Positions 24,434-37,089 of a stretch of 64,000 bases of DNA are shown here, piece after piece. The position numbers and the translations under genes were made by a program. The notes below the pieces were generated by a model. It saw only the letters and a list, made by a program, of their open reading frames with translations, was not told where the DNA came from and made no database searches. Origin of the DNA: Tubiluchus corallicola. Lineage: Eukaryota; Priapulida; Priapulimorpha; Priapulimorphida; Tubiluchidae. Within the stretch, counting starts at the first letter, position 1. Each line of letters starts with the position of its first letter. The stretch is taken from contig JAQGDQ010000016.1 of NCBI GenBank assembly GCA_030141605.1, positions 446,282-510,281 of the forward strand, written 5' to 3'.

Positions 24434-25125
24434 CATAAGATAAGATAAGGTAAGATTCGATGCCTTGCGATGCGATAAGATAAGATAAGGTCTTTATTTA
24501 AATTCGATAGCTAGAATGAGTCATAGGCTCCTTTACATTAAGGTCGAGTGTACTAAAATGCATAATATAAATAAACATAAAAAATGCAAAATGTGAAATA
24601 TAAATTAAAACTAAATAACTATACATGCAGTTACAAAATTATCCAAAAAAATAAATAAAAGATTTAAAAGTTTTGAGGTTAATATATATATACTACATAT
24701 ATATATATACATAAACTAAATTTCTGATTTTAACAACATGCACATTGCCATATAATTCTAAGAATACAAGTTTAAAACCTACACATCCTATGGTAAAATA
24801 AGCGAGAAGTTAATTTGTAAATTTCGAGTAAAATTTTTCAATGCAGCAGTTAAAACACGCTTTTTTAAAACTTATGACAGTTGGGGCTTCTCGATCAGTT
24901 TGGGGAAGTTGATTAAATAATTTTGCTCCATAAACCTGGAAGGAATATTTATATTGGTCCTTTTTTGCAATCCTTCTGCTGTGACATTACGTGTGGTCCC
25001 TGTTCTTTTTGTAAATACACGTAAGTATTCTGGTGTAAAACTATGTAATTATCCTCGTATGCCGATGGAGAGAAAACTTCTGATGGCTTTAGGTGAGAAA
25101 ATTCAACGCACGACAACCACGTTCA
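24434..25125 (-). pseudogene. LINE 3' portion: RT C-terminus plus (CTTAT)n tail
   Basis: On the minus strand, residues resembling GYLHSFTPEYLRVFTKRTGT lead, with shifts, into FQVYGAKLFNQLPQTDREAP and ISFKKACF, ending at a TAA (24810-24812). 'G.KLWN.LP......S..FK..' is the standard end of CR1/jockey-type and related LINE proteins. A 3' untranslated region of about 310 bp follows, then TAAATAAAG (24492-24500) and a short-period tail of ATAAG units at 24434-24490. The copy is 5'-truncated and frameshifted. Confidence 0.8.
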
Positions 25126-25370
25126 CATTGCATTTCACGGTCAATCACTCCACGAAGGTGAATGTTTTGTTGTGTTTACTAATTGTAGTGACAAATTTTA
25201 TATATAATGTTTGATCATACATTTTCTAACATTGCAGTAAATATTCAAATCCAATTCATCTACAATTACACCTTCACGAGTATGTCTATTGTAGACTGTA
25301 CTGCAGTTCTCATTTAAACTTTTAAAATATAATTATTTTAAATAAAAACAGACACTAGCCACAAGTTTTG

Positions 25371-25829
25371 CTAGTTCAGCATCCAATAAAAATAGAAGGC
25401 GCACCATCTTGGGTTCTGCTGGACCCGTTTGCTGGATGAGTTTTGCTGCATGCTTCTTGTGTGATGCGTGGGCGTCGTCATTGTCCGCAGTGTTTTCATA
25501 ATTTGCCTGATGCTGGGTGCTGCTGCGTTTTGCGTAATTATGTGTGTCGCAGTTCTAATAAGAAATGAGTTCACCAAAATAGAAAAAACAATAGCGCTCT
25601 GTAAAAAGGTCGATGGATGATGACTTGAAAACCGAATTTTCAAAAAAATAATCAATGACTCATTGTAGATTCGGTAATCAAAATTTATTATTTCGTCATT
25701 CGGCAATCGGATTGGAAAGAGCACACTTGTGACCCGAACAACACGAAACGATGACGTCAAAGTGGCAAGCTTCACTTGAGATAATGAGGCGCATGCGAAC
25801 CTCGAGAGAGTACATGACACTTTTAACAC
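25371..25829 (-). CDS. Uncharacterised 152-codon open frame (doubtful)
   Basis: This is the longest open frame in the window that is not produced by a simple repeat or an element recognised here. I do not recognise the product. It has a mildly hydrophobic central segment (SAIVFSILVNSFLI) and a Ser/Thr/Arg-rich C-terminus, with no clear domain. In AT-rich DNA of this length, one frame of this size by chance is plausible. The opposite strand also shows a hydrophobic open stretch at about 25470-25620 after a splice-acceptor-like TCATTGTCCGCAG, so the coding strand is open. It could be chance, an exon, or the upstream part of a mobile element. Confidence 0.2.
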   Translation of the reverse strand: MLKVSCTLSRFACASLSQVKLATLTSSFRVVRVTSVLFPIRLPNDEIINFDYRIYNESLIIFLKIRFSSHHPSTFLQSAIVFSILVNSFLIRTATHIITQNAAAPSIRQIMKTLRTMTTPTHHTRSMQQNSSSKRVQQNPRWCAFYFYWMLN

Positions 25830-27110
25830 GCTTCATCTTCAACCACACAGTAACTTGACATAAATATTTCAACAAGCCTATTGCATAAATAAGTAAATAA
25901 AAGTCGACCTAAAAGGTTAGGTATACGTTATAGACATAAGTGCTTTTTATATAAAATTAACTTTACTGCTTAGAATTCGCTGTGAAATTTTTAAATTGAA
26001 TATGGATTTTAAGCCGTAAGAAATAATTACAACACATAGATGCAAGAGCACTGCACATACGAACTAATGTGCCATCTATACTTGATTTCGCTGTGCCTAT
26101 AATTGACGTTTGTACTATAAGCGGGGTTAGACTATCGGTTATCATTGATGTCATACTAATTTAAGGACAAACCAACTATGTCGGTTCCAACTTGAGACAG
26201 AGGGGGAGACGTTTTCATAGGTCAGAATGTACTCCATAGAAAGGCACGTCATGACACTATGACAATTAAGATGTCGACGAAAGTAGTTTGCTTCTTAATA
26301 ATTCAACTACCAAGCAACTCGGACATGAAGTTGTACAATAAACTCAGAGAAAATTGATCGGCGTTGAGGCTACAGAAAAACGATTAGAGATGAAACATGA
26401 AATAAAGTGGTATTATTAAACTGGCTTCACGCCATTGAAGCCCAAAAGATTAATGGCTTTTTACTTAGATTATTAAACTGCTAAGGAACGTTTTCTGTCA
26501 AACTCAGTTTATTGCATGCGTTTTGTTACTTTTATACCCTGGCGATTAAAGTTGCTAATGAACGGTTGATTGCTATCAGTGCTGTAATATCAGTTTGACC
26601 ATCGTAGTTGCAGTGTTTACTGTTTATATTAGCATTATAAATAATAAACGCTAGAGCAGTTTTTTGCTCAGTCAAGTCGCTTGTCTAGGTTTTCTAGACT
26701 GTCTTGAAAGAAGTTAAATAGCTATCAGTGTTAATTACGAAATCTCGGAGGCGAAGGGTTGACAGATTTCACAGATCTTTTTTACAAAGCACGCCAAATT
26801 ACATAATATTTCTTTAAACAATAATTTTAATAATTCACCCCATCGACTACGAATTAGCCACTTACAATATAACATACAAATAACTAATATATATAAACTA
26901 AGTATTCTTCGTTACAAATATTAGGTATTTTCTACAATCGTGACTTAATACCATTTCATCCTACTAAATAACCATTATTACAGGTTAAACGTATAACCTT
27001 ATATTAATCCTAGATAATGCAATATTGTCTCCTTGATAGTTATATTTATTTAACATTATACAAAAATTAATCTTCTCTCATCATAAATATTGCCGTTACT
27101 ATCCTTTTCA
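25830..27110. other. Non-coding stretch
   Basis: AT-rich, short frames only (25963-26154, minus), nothing recognised. Confidence 0.4.
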
Positions 27111-27299
27111 GTCTTACTTCCAAGTCGCCATATCAAATTATTGACTAATTCAGTTTAAATTAATCCTAATTTCTTTATACTAATAATCATTATGTTTTGT
27201 TACATTAATGTAATAATAATGGTTACATAATTCTTCTACAGGCCCCCATGAACTAATTGTACCGTCTAATTATCTAATGTGTAAGGGGAGTGTGTAAAT

Positions 27300-27426
27300 G
27301 AACACTTGGTCGTACACTCGCCTCACACAAACTAAATTTGCTCATTGATAATATTACTTTTCTAAATTTTTTACTTTTATGTGTGAAATAAATATCATGG
27401 TCATAGTCATAGTCATAGTCATAGTC
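27300..27426 (+). repeat. LINE 3' end with (ATAGTC)n tail
   Basis: The sequence TTTTATGTGTGAAATAAATATC leads straight into five ATAGTC-like hexamers (about 27397-27426). This is the layout of CR1/L2-type LINE 3' ends. No reverse transcriptase remnant was read upstream. Confidence 0.6.
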
Positions 27427-27689
27427 AAAGCAACATAAAGTTTTTAAAGTGAGTTTGCTAAGGCTTGTGATGATTTGCCGCTCTTGCGTTCTGGCGTTCA
27501 CCTTGCTTCATAGGCAATTAGTTGTTATACGTAATTAATTATGAGTGTGGATGCAGTGTTACGCAGTCTCACGCTATAACAGTAGGCGCAATCTAATAGG
27601 CAAAATCTCGCTAGAAAAAATATTTATATAGGGAAAATCATGCATGACCTCAGCAAATAACGTAAGTAACGTAAGGCCAGCATTATGAT

Positions 27690-28375
27690 TCCGACCCCCG
27701 AACCCGATCCCGATTTTTTCAAACCGAACCCCGTTCTCGAACTCTCATCCCGTCCCGAGCCCGATTTCAACCCCGAACTTTAAAAGTTTATAATATTTGA
27801 AAAACAACGTTTACTTTAGATTTTTGAGGCATATGAAGTAAAATGAGGGTTAGTCATCGATTAGATTTTGTGATAGAATCGAAATTTTATTAACCATAAT
27901 TGGGAATCCCTATCCCGAACACTGATCCCGACTACTTGATCCCGAACCCCGAAAAATCTGAACGTCGAACTTAATTAGCGTCTCGAACCGCTGACCCTTT
28001 CTCTTTTTTTATTCACACCCAATAATAAAATATATTAAAAACAATGTATTTATAAAACTTACAAATACAATATTTACAAGAGTAAATAGAGATAGAGACA
28101 TAAAAAGATGAACTACTTACACGTGTCTATTATGTACAAGAACTTTTTACGTAAGTTAACTTTATTTAAGCGGTCACGAGGAGTGCCCCATTAACATATG
28201 TAGCAAAAGAGCTACAACTTGATTTGAGAAAAATTGACCAAATGATACTTCGATGTACGAAAAGCTTTAGAGAACGATTTTGCCTTGTTCTATTTCAAAA
28301 TGCACGGATAAAAAATGTCAAAATTAACATCAACTTTTCTATGAATAATTTGGTCCCGTCCCGAACCCCGACACC
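27690..28375. repeat. CCCGA-rich degenerate repeat patches
   Basis: Three patches (about 27690-27780, 27903-27985 and 28350-28375) are made of CCCGAA/CCCGAT/CCCGTC-like hexamers. They stand out as GC-rich islands in AT-rich DNA. The spacer carries TTTATTCACACC-type AT-rich sequence and no reading frame of note. Origin unknown; the patches may belong to one decayed dispersed repeat. Confidence 0.6.
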
Positions 28376-28399
28376 CCTACTCACCATAATGTACTTGTA

Positions 28400-30875
28400 T
28401 TGTATGCTTTTCCAAAGCCTGCATGTTTCTAGGCCTGTCCGCTGTAAGGCACCATAATGTGCATTGAGCCGTGAGCATTTAACATTATAATTGTAGGAAG
28501 AATGAAATTGCTTGTTTTTCTAGCCACGGTCTTCAGTTGCCGCAAACGATAGACCTTTTAAGAACAAACAACAAAAGAAAAGAGACATTTCTCACTGAGC
28601 AAAATGATACCGTTTCAAAAGCCTGCGGTTCTTATAGATGTTGTTTTGCTCGCGGCTGATTCATGATCAAGGCTAAATTATTATCGCTTTTTCAACAAGC
28701 ATCTTGATGTGATTTATATAAAATCTATTAGCCCTTCCTTGTGTCAGCTTTATCTGAACTATTTCCTGATTTAATTAAATTTGCTGTGTTTATATATTTT
28801 TACTAACATTTAACATGTCTGCCTATAGGTTACCTATAGATGCGTAAATTTCCGTGATATACCGCCCACACCTCTGAAAGAAAAGCTTAGAACAAAACGG
28901 CAATTTAATCTGGATGTATTGCATTGCAAAACGGTTTTGAAATGCCAACATAATCTTTGTAATCGAGACTTTGTATTATGTGCAGCATACTATCATTTAA
29001 TATTATATATGTATATATGAGGCTCTTTATATATTAGCAATATGGAAATGCAAGTGTCGCAATAGATGTCTTTGTGGGGTGTCTCCATGTTATAGATATT
29101 CTTTAAATGCAGCTCCTTTGAATATTACAGTACAGAGCGGTAACAGATAACTTGAGGTTTTAGCCTTTCTAACAGGTTAAGACAATTTTAATAATTTTCT
29201 GTTCAGTATTGGGTATGCAGAAAATAATATGTGCCAGTGTTTAGAGGGGATGCAAGCCCCACATCATCTGCTGTTTGAACGCAAATTCGTAAGTTGTATT
29301 AAAAGAGAAAGCTTTGTAAGCGTTTTACAGCACCAGGATATCAATTATATGTTAACTTGTCCCGATAATTTAATTTTAATTATGTCAATATTTTGTTAGA
29401 TAATTTTATTTTGTCACTAACCTAGCGGGATTATTTAATTTGAGGTAACTGATATCAATGTCAGTTAAGTAGGTAATGATAATACAATACTAGCATAGCT
29501 GTACTGTAAATTGCTAAAAATGATATTTAAATACTGTTAACTGTTATAGCCCTGCAAATAGAGGGCGCATGTATATATGTACATGTTTATTTATTCAAAA
29601 GCGTATTTTAATGAGTTATAATAATAATCATAATAATACTACTCTCTTTTGACAGTTTATATATTATCAAATGTGCGAAATAAATATGTGACAAACAACA
29701 ATGGTCATATGATAAGAAACTGTAAAACTAGTGAGTGACAGCAGAACTTTTAGATATAGTACTGTGGGTGTAATGTGTATGTCACGTAAATCAGTTGAGG
29801 GCTTTGATGAGTTTTTGTTGTGTATTGGGTTTGGATGAAATTGTTTATGGCTCGTGATGTCGAATGTTTGAGGAATACAATATCGTCGTGTTCCAAACAA
29901 ATGGAGTAACTATATGGATAAAGTTTGTTGAAGAAGATGATACATACAATTTCATGATGACATACATCTGAAGAACGAGACTGCTAACATCTAAACAATA
30001 AGTATAACATCATAGTGTTCTAACATCATGAGCTCATCTTAGAGTGCTGCATAGACGAACGTCATATGGGATATAAATCAGTTTGAGTTGCTTTTAAATT
30101 ATCTAGTGTTTAATCTGCATATGAGCACTCTGTTTGCAGCTCGTACTTCTCACTGAAATCTGACACTTATCCATGTATAAGGCAGCAAACTGCAAAGTGT
30201 TCTATACAACTTAAACTCTCTACATCTTTACAACTCAATGACTAGAGTGAGACCTCCGATCTTCACAGCTTTGTCAAATCGCAACTCTCTACGCCCTATC
30301 AGCTCAGTGGTCCGCGCCCAGAACGCAACTCCTAGAGGGATTTTTCGTCGGGTCTCGTCAAGTGATCCTCTACTCACGTGAGCACACTTGAATTGCATCT
30401 TAAGGCGTGGCATTAATTAAACATGCGCCGTAGCATTATTAATGAGAAATATCCCACAATTAAGAAATGAGGACAGCACATTTCATACCACCGCTGCGGC
30501 TTATGTTCTGTTTGACAGAATAAGAAAAAAAGGGCAATTATTAAGAATTAAATTTACGTTATTCACTGTAGTAAATTCGTGGAAAGTACTGCAACAGTCG
30601 TAGACAAGACATAACGTGGCTATATCTATTGCTCTGTTGAAGCCGACTAAGATCTATATTAGGAACATCAATATTTAAAATATTCTAACCACTTGTATGA
30701 GTTTGGTTTTATTAAAAATTCTCTTAGAACGAATTTTCGCCATTTTGTTTTCAACTGTAAAGGAATTTTATTATACACGTATAAGCAAAACAGTGTGATG
30801 TTTGACTTATTGTGTTTTAATACAGTGCACAAAAGTATTACAAAATTAGAGTCTGAAACACTTCATGCCTCAACT
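28400..30875. other. Non-coding stretch
   Basis: About 2.5 kb. A GTGCGAAATAAATATG motif near 29673-29688 could be another LINE-type 3' end but lacks a repeat tail. Nothing else recognised. Confidence 0.4.
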
Positions 30876-30948
30876 GAGACTACTGGGATTCGATCCCAAG
30901 ACTTTGTGCTGTTTGACAGCTATTCTAACCTTTATATCACAGAAGCAC
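30870..30948 (-). repeat. tRNA-like segment, possible SINE head
   Basis: On the minus strand GGTTAGAATAGCTGTCA is followed about 15 bp later by GGGATCGAATCCC, which matches the B-box/T-arm palindrome of tRNAs. The 5' half is too degenerate to fold as a tRNA, so a tRNA-derived SINE fragment is more likely than a tRNA gene. Confidence 0.4.
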
Positions 30949-31399
30949 TCGACTTTTTCAAACTCAAAAATTGACTTTAAAAAGCCACTAGAGGTCTATT
31001 GCAACCTATTTTTAATTTAGAGGCTCTTGGTAGAGTTTTTAAACTGCAATAATTATAGCTTGGCAATTTTTCTTACATCTTACATTGTCGTACAAGGAAG
31101 TTTGGCGAAGTAGTAAAGCAGTAACAGTGTTAACGTGTACAAACGCAAGCGCGTCTGCTTTACGTGACTGAAGGGTGCAATGGAACGCTTGGCTTGATGC
31201 TTGCACCTGCCGCTTTCCTATGGGAGTTCATACTTTATTAACTGTATCATTTATGTTGATTATCTACACATGATTAATCACTTTAAACAACGACCTATGG
31301 ACATTTTTAGTATTGTGAATATAATATAATTGAATACGTTTACCTACTCATCAGTGTTTTAATAATGGTACACAAACTAAAACTATTCCAGGTGGAATG

Positions 31400-33345
31400 A
31401 TAATGTTAGGGGATCTACATAATGAAGCTCGTTTAGCTTTTTTGCAGTGGGTAAGCGCTGTACAGGTGTTGTTTTTGATGTAATGAGACGTACGAGACGC
31501 CGCTTTAAGTATGCTCTACGTTACTGTAAACGCAATAAAGAAAATATAATGGCAGAAGCCTTTGCCGATAACTTGACACAAGAAGATTACCTTTCATTTT
31601 GAAAGACAATTCGTAAAACTAACGCTAGGAAGGCTCCCATACCTGACGTCACGGGTAACGGTACTGGGTGTCAAAATATTGCCAGTAATTGGGAGGGGGG
31701 GTTAAGATATAAGCAGCTTCTTAATTCTGTAACTAATTTTAATAATGGTTGTAATAACGAAACTGAAAACTATTTTAATGAAATAATGTACAACATTGAT
31801 CATACATAACTATATCTGCCTCTGATATTAGTGATGCCCTGAAAACCATGAAAAGGGGTAAAAGTGCTGATGGGATTAACATGGAAGCTTTTATGTATTC
31901 ACATGGTATTTTACTTGATTTGCTTGCATCATGTTTTACCGCCATGCTTGGTCATGGCTATCTGCCTTCTAACTTTATGCACTGTGTTATTAATCCAGTA
32001 GTGAAAGTCTAGCTGATTGGAACAATTATAGGCCCATAGCGATTCAAACAAAAATGTAGTACTATTCACACAAACTATGCCTTAAAAGAAATCTGTTCTA
32101 GTTATTATTCTGATAGTGGCGGACCTGTCTACCTTTGTTTCTTAGATGCCTGCAAGGCAATTGACAGGGTAAATAGCAGTACACTTTTCAGCAAACTCAT
32201 GCATCGTGGAATGCCACCTTTGCTGTTACGTTTTCTAAACTGTTCAGGTGGCTTGGGGTAATAAACTGTCAGAAGTTTTTATTGTAACAAACGGCGTTAG
32301 GCAGGGTGCGTTTTGTCACTCTCCCTATTTAGTGTGTATGTAGACGACCTCAGTTCTAAGCTGACACATTTGGGTCTTGGCTGTGAGATTGATAATCTCA
32401 GTACAGATAGTTTTTTTATGCCAATGATATGGTACTCCTTGCAGCTTGTGCTGCTGCTTTGCAATCACATTGTGCTGCTGCTTTGTAATTACTAATTGAC
32501 TGCTGTGCAAGTTTTTGCTAATTCTCGTGATATCATATTCAGTGCAACTAAGACCAAAGGCATGCTTATAAATAGTAAATTCTGTATACCCTGCATTTGG
32601 CACGTATTTTGGCTTACTGATTCTCTTCTTAAATATTGTAATTCTTATGACTATTTAGGTTATATATTCACTAGTGATTTACATGACGCTGAGGCTATGA
32701 AAGGGCATTCTAAAGGTCTTTACGTAAGGGCAAATACTGTATTAATTAAGTTCTCTAAATGTTGTGTAAATGGGAAAATAATGATTTTCAAATCGGATGC
32801 TCAAATCGGAGTCAATTTTGCCCTATGGTGCAACCTTTTTCCAATACAACTGCGCTTTTTTAAAGGTGGTTCGCAATAATGCATTTCGTAGGCTCTTCAA
32901 CATTTTGTGAAGATGCAGCATAAGCGAAAAATTTGAAAATTTTAATATTGATAACTGTGATGCCATTACAGGAAAGGTAACAGGATTCTTTATATATGGG
33001 CTGGCAGAAATACCTAATAATATAATTGATAAATTGTATGTTTACTCTGCATATCACAATACAGTTATATGGACGAACTGGTACAAACTATGTTTTGCAT
33101 TATAAAATCAACATCTTTTACCATTTAAAGGTGACTTTTATTGGGTTTTATGCCTCTGTATATTGTATTTTTAGTGATCTGTCTTGTGTTTTTATGTTTT
33201 GTGTCTGGGTGTATATGTATATATGTAAATATTTTATTAGTTTCTATCGTAATTTTATAGTATAACTGAGTGTTTTTTAATTTTTTTAATCCTTATATAA
33301 TACTATGCACTTTAAATGTATGAAATAAATTTAAAATAATAAAAC
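31400..33345 (+). pseudogene. LINE (non-LTR retrotransposon) with decayed reverse transcriptase
   Basis: Read in three shifting frames: a linker (31430-31720) with FDVMRRTRRRFKYALRYCKR, then TGCQNIASNW. The RT begins (31815-31990) with SDISDALKTMKRGKSADGIN and LLASCFTAMLGHGYLPSNFM. RT motif A follows at about 32130-32175 (CFLDACKAIDRVNSSTLFSK), then the remnant GVRQG and VYVDDLSSKL (32334-32363). Motif C at 32411-32440 reads FFYANDMVLL. A C-terminal part (about 32640-32800) has SYDYLGYIFTSDLHD and GLYVRANTVLIKFSKC. The RT core is shortened near 32000-32090. The 3' region ends with TGTATGAAATAAATTT and an A/T-rich tail near 33320-33345. Multiple stops and shifts make it dead. Endonuclease absent; clade not assigned. 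Confidence 0.88.
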
Positions 33346-36300
33346 AAAAGATTTCTGGCTCAGTTTTTAATTTATTTCACTAAAAACTCCTCTTTCACAC
33401 TAAATAAGCTACCAGTTATCTTTAAAATATTTTTATTAATAAATACTTAGTAGTATTTTTTTACAGTTTCGGGCTTTATCGGTTTGCTAAAACTGTATTA
33501 CAAATATATTTTTTGTAATGGCAGTACAATTATAGATTTATAGAATTAATCATTATTAGAATTATAAATACTACGTAGAAATTCAGTTAGAGAGTAAATA
33601 GTAATACATCACTGCGAAACTTGTTTACTAAATGGAGCGAGAAAAGGGAGAGCCCTGCAATTTCAAATTCCATGTAGCAGCACGTCACAAGCCACGTATA
33701 CCTGCAATTATCTGCGTCTGTACATATTCGAGGAAGACATTTCTTGTGCGTGGGTGATTAACAGGACGCCGAATATATGCAATCAACCAGTAAATAAGAT
33801 TCGTGAACGAAGCCAGATGCATTGTGATGTCATGCTTAACTGATGTAGTTCTCTGCATTCGGTATCACGTACGTTTACATTCAGTTCTGGACACATCAAC
33901 GTCGTATTGCGTAGATTAGCAGGTGAGATGCTAAAATAACCTAAAAGACACACCAAAAGTGTTCCATACACAATAAATACTTGTATCATGGAAACTGCAC
34001 AAAACTGTGACCTGGCAAGGTAATGCAGTAAGCAAAAAAATTGTGTGCGAGCAGATTTATTCCGCCAGCAACTTAGTCATTAGTCAGCACAGGTTGGAGC
34101 TTACTTATAAAGAGAGTAACTCAAACCATCGCCAGTTGCAGAAAAAGGCTTTAGGAACCGGCAGAATACTTGGCTAACCTAGCTGCCCAACTAATATAAG
34201 ATTTCAGAAGCCAAACTGGACTAAAATTCTTCCTCTATGTATAACAAAATTGTTACTCCATGAGCACCTAATGTTACATAATTAAACAGGTATCTTGCTG
34301 TTAACAGAAAAACGTAATGAACAAATTGCCCTTAAAAACACTTTTACCAGTCTCTTTCTAAGGGCTGTCTTAACGCATGAGTACGCTAGGCAGTTGCTTA
34401 GGGGACCGACGAGCATAGGACACCTAAGGTAGTCTATGTATGTTGTGATCTGCATTCAGTAAACAAATACTATACTATAGTAAACTATAAATATTTGTTA
34501 TTGTATTACAAGTGGTGTACAGCATGTTTTTTAATGTTTAACGGCGAAACAGTTGGACTTCAAGTTCCGGGAGAACAGGCTTGATCTGTCCATATCTCAA
34601 TACTGGCAAAAACTGAACTCGTTACTTACAGCAGGGTTATACCTTCCAGATGTGCAAGCATGCAATCCGTTACTGGCCAGTTGACATTAGAAGAGAACAT
34701 AGGGAAATTTAAAGTATATTCTGAAAGAACTTTCCATACAAAGTTATATTAGTTAGCATTACGTTTACCTGTTTGAAAGAGTTATGAAATTAGAAAAGAA
34801 GTCTTAATAATTTAAAATATTCGCGTCACTTGGCAAAACGGCACTGCATTGCCATCCCAGTATGCATCACTGACTCACAAAAAACACATTATTGATCTTA
34901 CTGACAAAGTAATTTAAACATTTGCTTGATTAGAGAAGTGTGCGCTGCGGATGCTCTGATTATTTTCTTAGACTTAACGCAATGTTTACAAACTTGTTTG
35001 AAACGACTTTCGGTTAAAATAGCTGCGTCAAACGGTCGTCGCCGGATTTTAAATTTAAGTAAGTGATATAAAATTCCAGTACGAAATTATTAAAGGAAGA
35101 ACCAACCCTCGAACAACATTTATTGCGTTTTAATATACAATTAAAAATATCGAAATCATCACACAATATATGCGCATAGAATGCTTTGCTTAAAAATGTA
35201 AAAGAAATTTAAATATTTTTTATGTCCCGCCAAACGAAAGTCGCTGCCAGTATATTTTAAAAAAATGACATAAGCTGGTGACTGCTGGGCAGCGTGAATA
35301 CTGTGACGGCAAGCTGTGATGAAGCACGTGTTGAGAAATTTCTACAGTTCACTCAGAAGTTCAGTTATTCTAGCGTTGCATTTAACTGTGTTTATGTAAG
35401 AATTAGTCATTTGATCAGTTATGACCAAGATTAAAGTGATTACGTAGCTTTAACCCGCAGGATTATACCATAGAATGTGTAAGTAGTATACATTAATTGC
35501 GTAAATGTAATTCATTTACAGACTTTTGTTGACTTTCAGATACACATGTAAACTTGCGAGCATACAGTAGACACCGGATGGGTTGCTTAGTTTATAGAGT
35601 TCGCTCTATAAGTCAAAAAAGATAGTTGAAGCACTTGGCAGAATAACTGTTTATATCGCACGGTAACCAGATGAAGCCATTTTTCACCAAAATGAGCGCG
35701 CCCAAGCGTGAAGTGATCGCGATTTTAAATTGAAATGATTAATTATCACAATTTCATTGCTGAAACTTTCTAACATTTCTCTCAAATATTAGAATATTCT
35801 CAATTTTCCGAGAGACTTGGCTTTTGCTTTAAGCTTTGTTTAGACTGTTTTCTTATGCTTTAAAGGTCGGAATGAAAACGGTCATTCGAAAAGCGCTATT
35901 CTGAATTAATATATTGAATAGCTTTGTAATTACCAAGTTATGTGGTGGTATGCTGACATTTGTGCGACGCCAGGATTAAGTATGTCTATAGAGGTTAAGC
36001 CCTGGATTGGCAAAACTCAGGTCAGTGACAGAAGGATTTAACCTTTTAATGATTAGTCGCGACTGATAGTATACAACACATACGTTATAAGCCCATTAAT
36101 ATGCAATATGTGCAAGAATGACCATAAAGTCGCAAATGGAAAAGAAACAAAATTTCATCATTAATTTCAGTGTTTATTTATAAAATATTTTTATTTCGTG
36201 GTATGGCATTTAGCTGCAAAACTGCATACTTCTTGATCTCATGCTCTGTCCAATTCATATTCTGGGCAATCTACTAGTTCACTGCATACCTCAAACGTGA

Positions 36301-37080
36301 CTGTTCACGAGAACTTTATAAGTAAAGATTCTAGAATTTATAGCAGTAGTAAAATGTAAATTGTTTTTTTTTTATTTTAAGCAGCACATGATTAAAACAT
36401 GGTCTCAAAAACCGGTTTTCCATACAAGTACAATAAAAGGAAAATAGTAGTCCATTAGTTTTTTCCGTTTAGCTACATAGTTGGGTTCAGTTTGGTTTCA
36501 CTTCGCCCGATAACTCAATTTGGTTTTGCTCAACTGAACCTAAACTTGACTTTGTCTGAAACGTTTTTCCAAATGAAACATTTAACATATTTTTAGTCAA
36601 TGTTAGACTTATATTCTAGCCTTTTGCTGTAATATTATTTATTAAAGCCAATTGTGAAGTAAAGAACGTAATCTGTAGTAGGCAGCTAGCTTAATTATAT
36701 GTCAAATAATCTAAAACCAGGCGAATCACTGTTGTCACCGTGTCATTAACATTGTAATTACCTAAATGCATATGAGCGTTAAATAGTAAACCGGGAAGTA
36801 GCTCCTTTCGGGGGGAAAAACCTGTTAGATTCGTAAAATGCTAGTAACAGGTTTTAAGTCCGTTACATGATGCCGAGAATGAGCACATGTCCGATTTTAG
36901 GTTCGCGACAGACTCAGTTTAGCTCAGCTCGATTCTGTTAGGTTCGGGTAGGTCCATTTTACTCCGCTCGGCTTACTTTGTTCACAGAATATGTAATTAG
37001 TCTGAAATCCTTAGATTAATTAATATTAAAGGCCAATGTGGTTTGGTTTTGCTCAACTCACCTCATCTCGGTTCAGTTCA
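33346..37080. other. Long non-coding stretch
   Basis: About 3.7 kb. At 35565-35630 the sequence ACAGTAGACACCGGATGG resembles a Tigger/pogo-type TIR, but I found no matching opposite end. From about 36480 short GGTTCAGTTTGG-like and CAGCTCGG-like words appear, apparently degenerate outliers of the minisatellite at 37090. No gene recognised. Confidence 0.45.
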
Positions 37081-37089
37081 GTTTAGACA

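Noticed and set aside
24954-25214. 86-codon plus-strand frame
   Set aside because: Antisense shadow of a LINE C-terminus on the minus strand.
30870-30948. Functional tRNA gene
   Set aside because: Only the T-arm/B-box region is convincing; acceptor and D arms do not pair.
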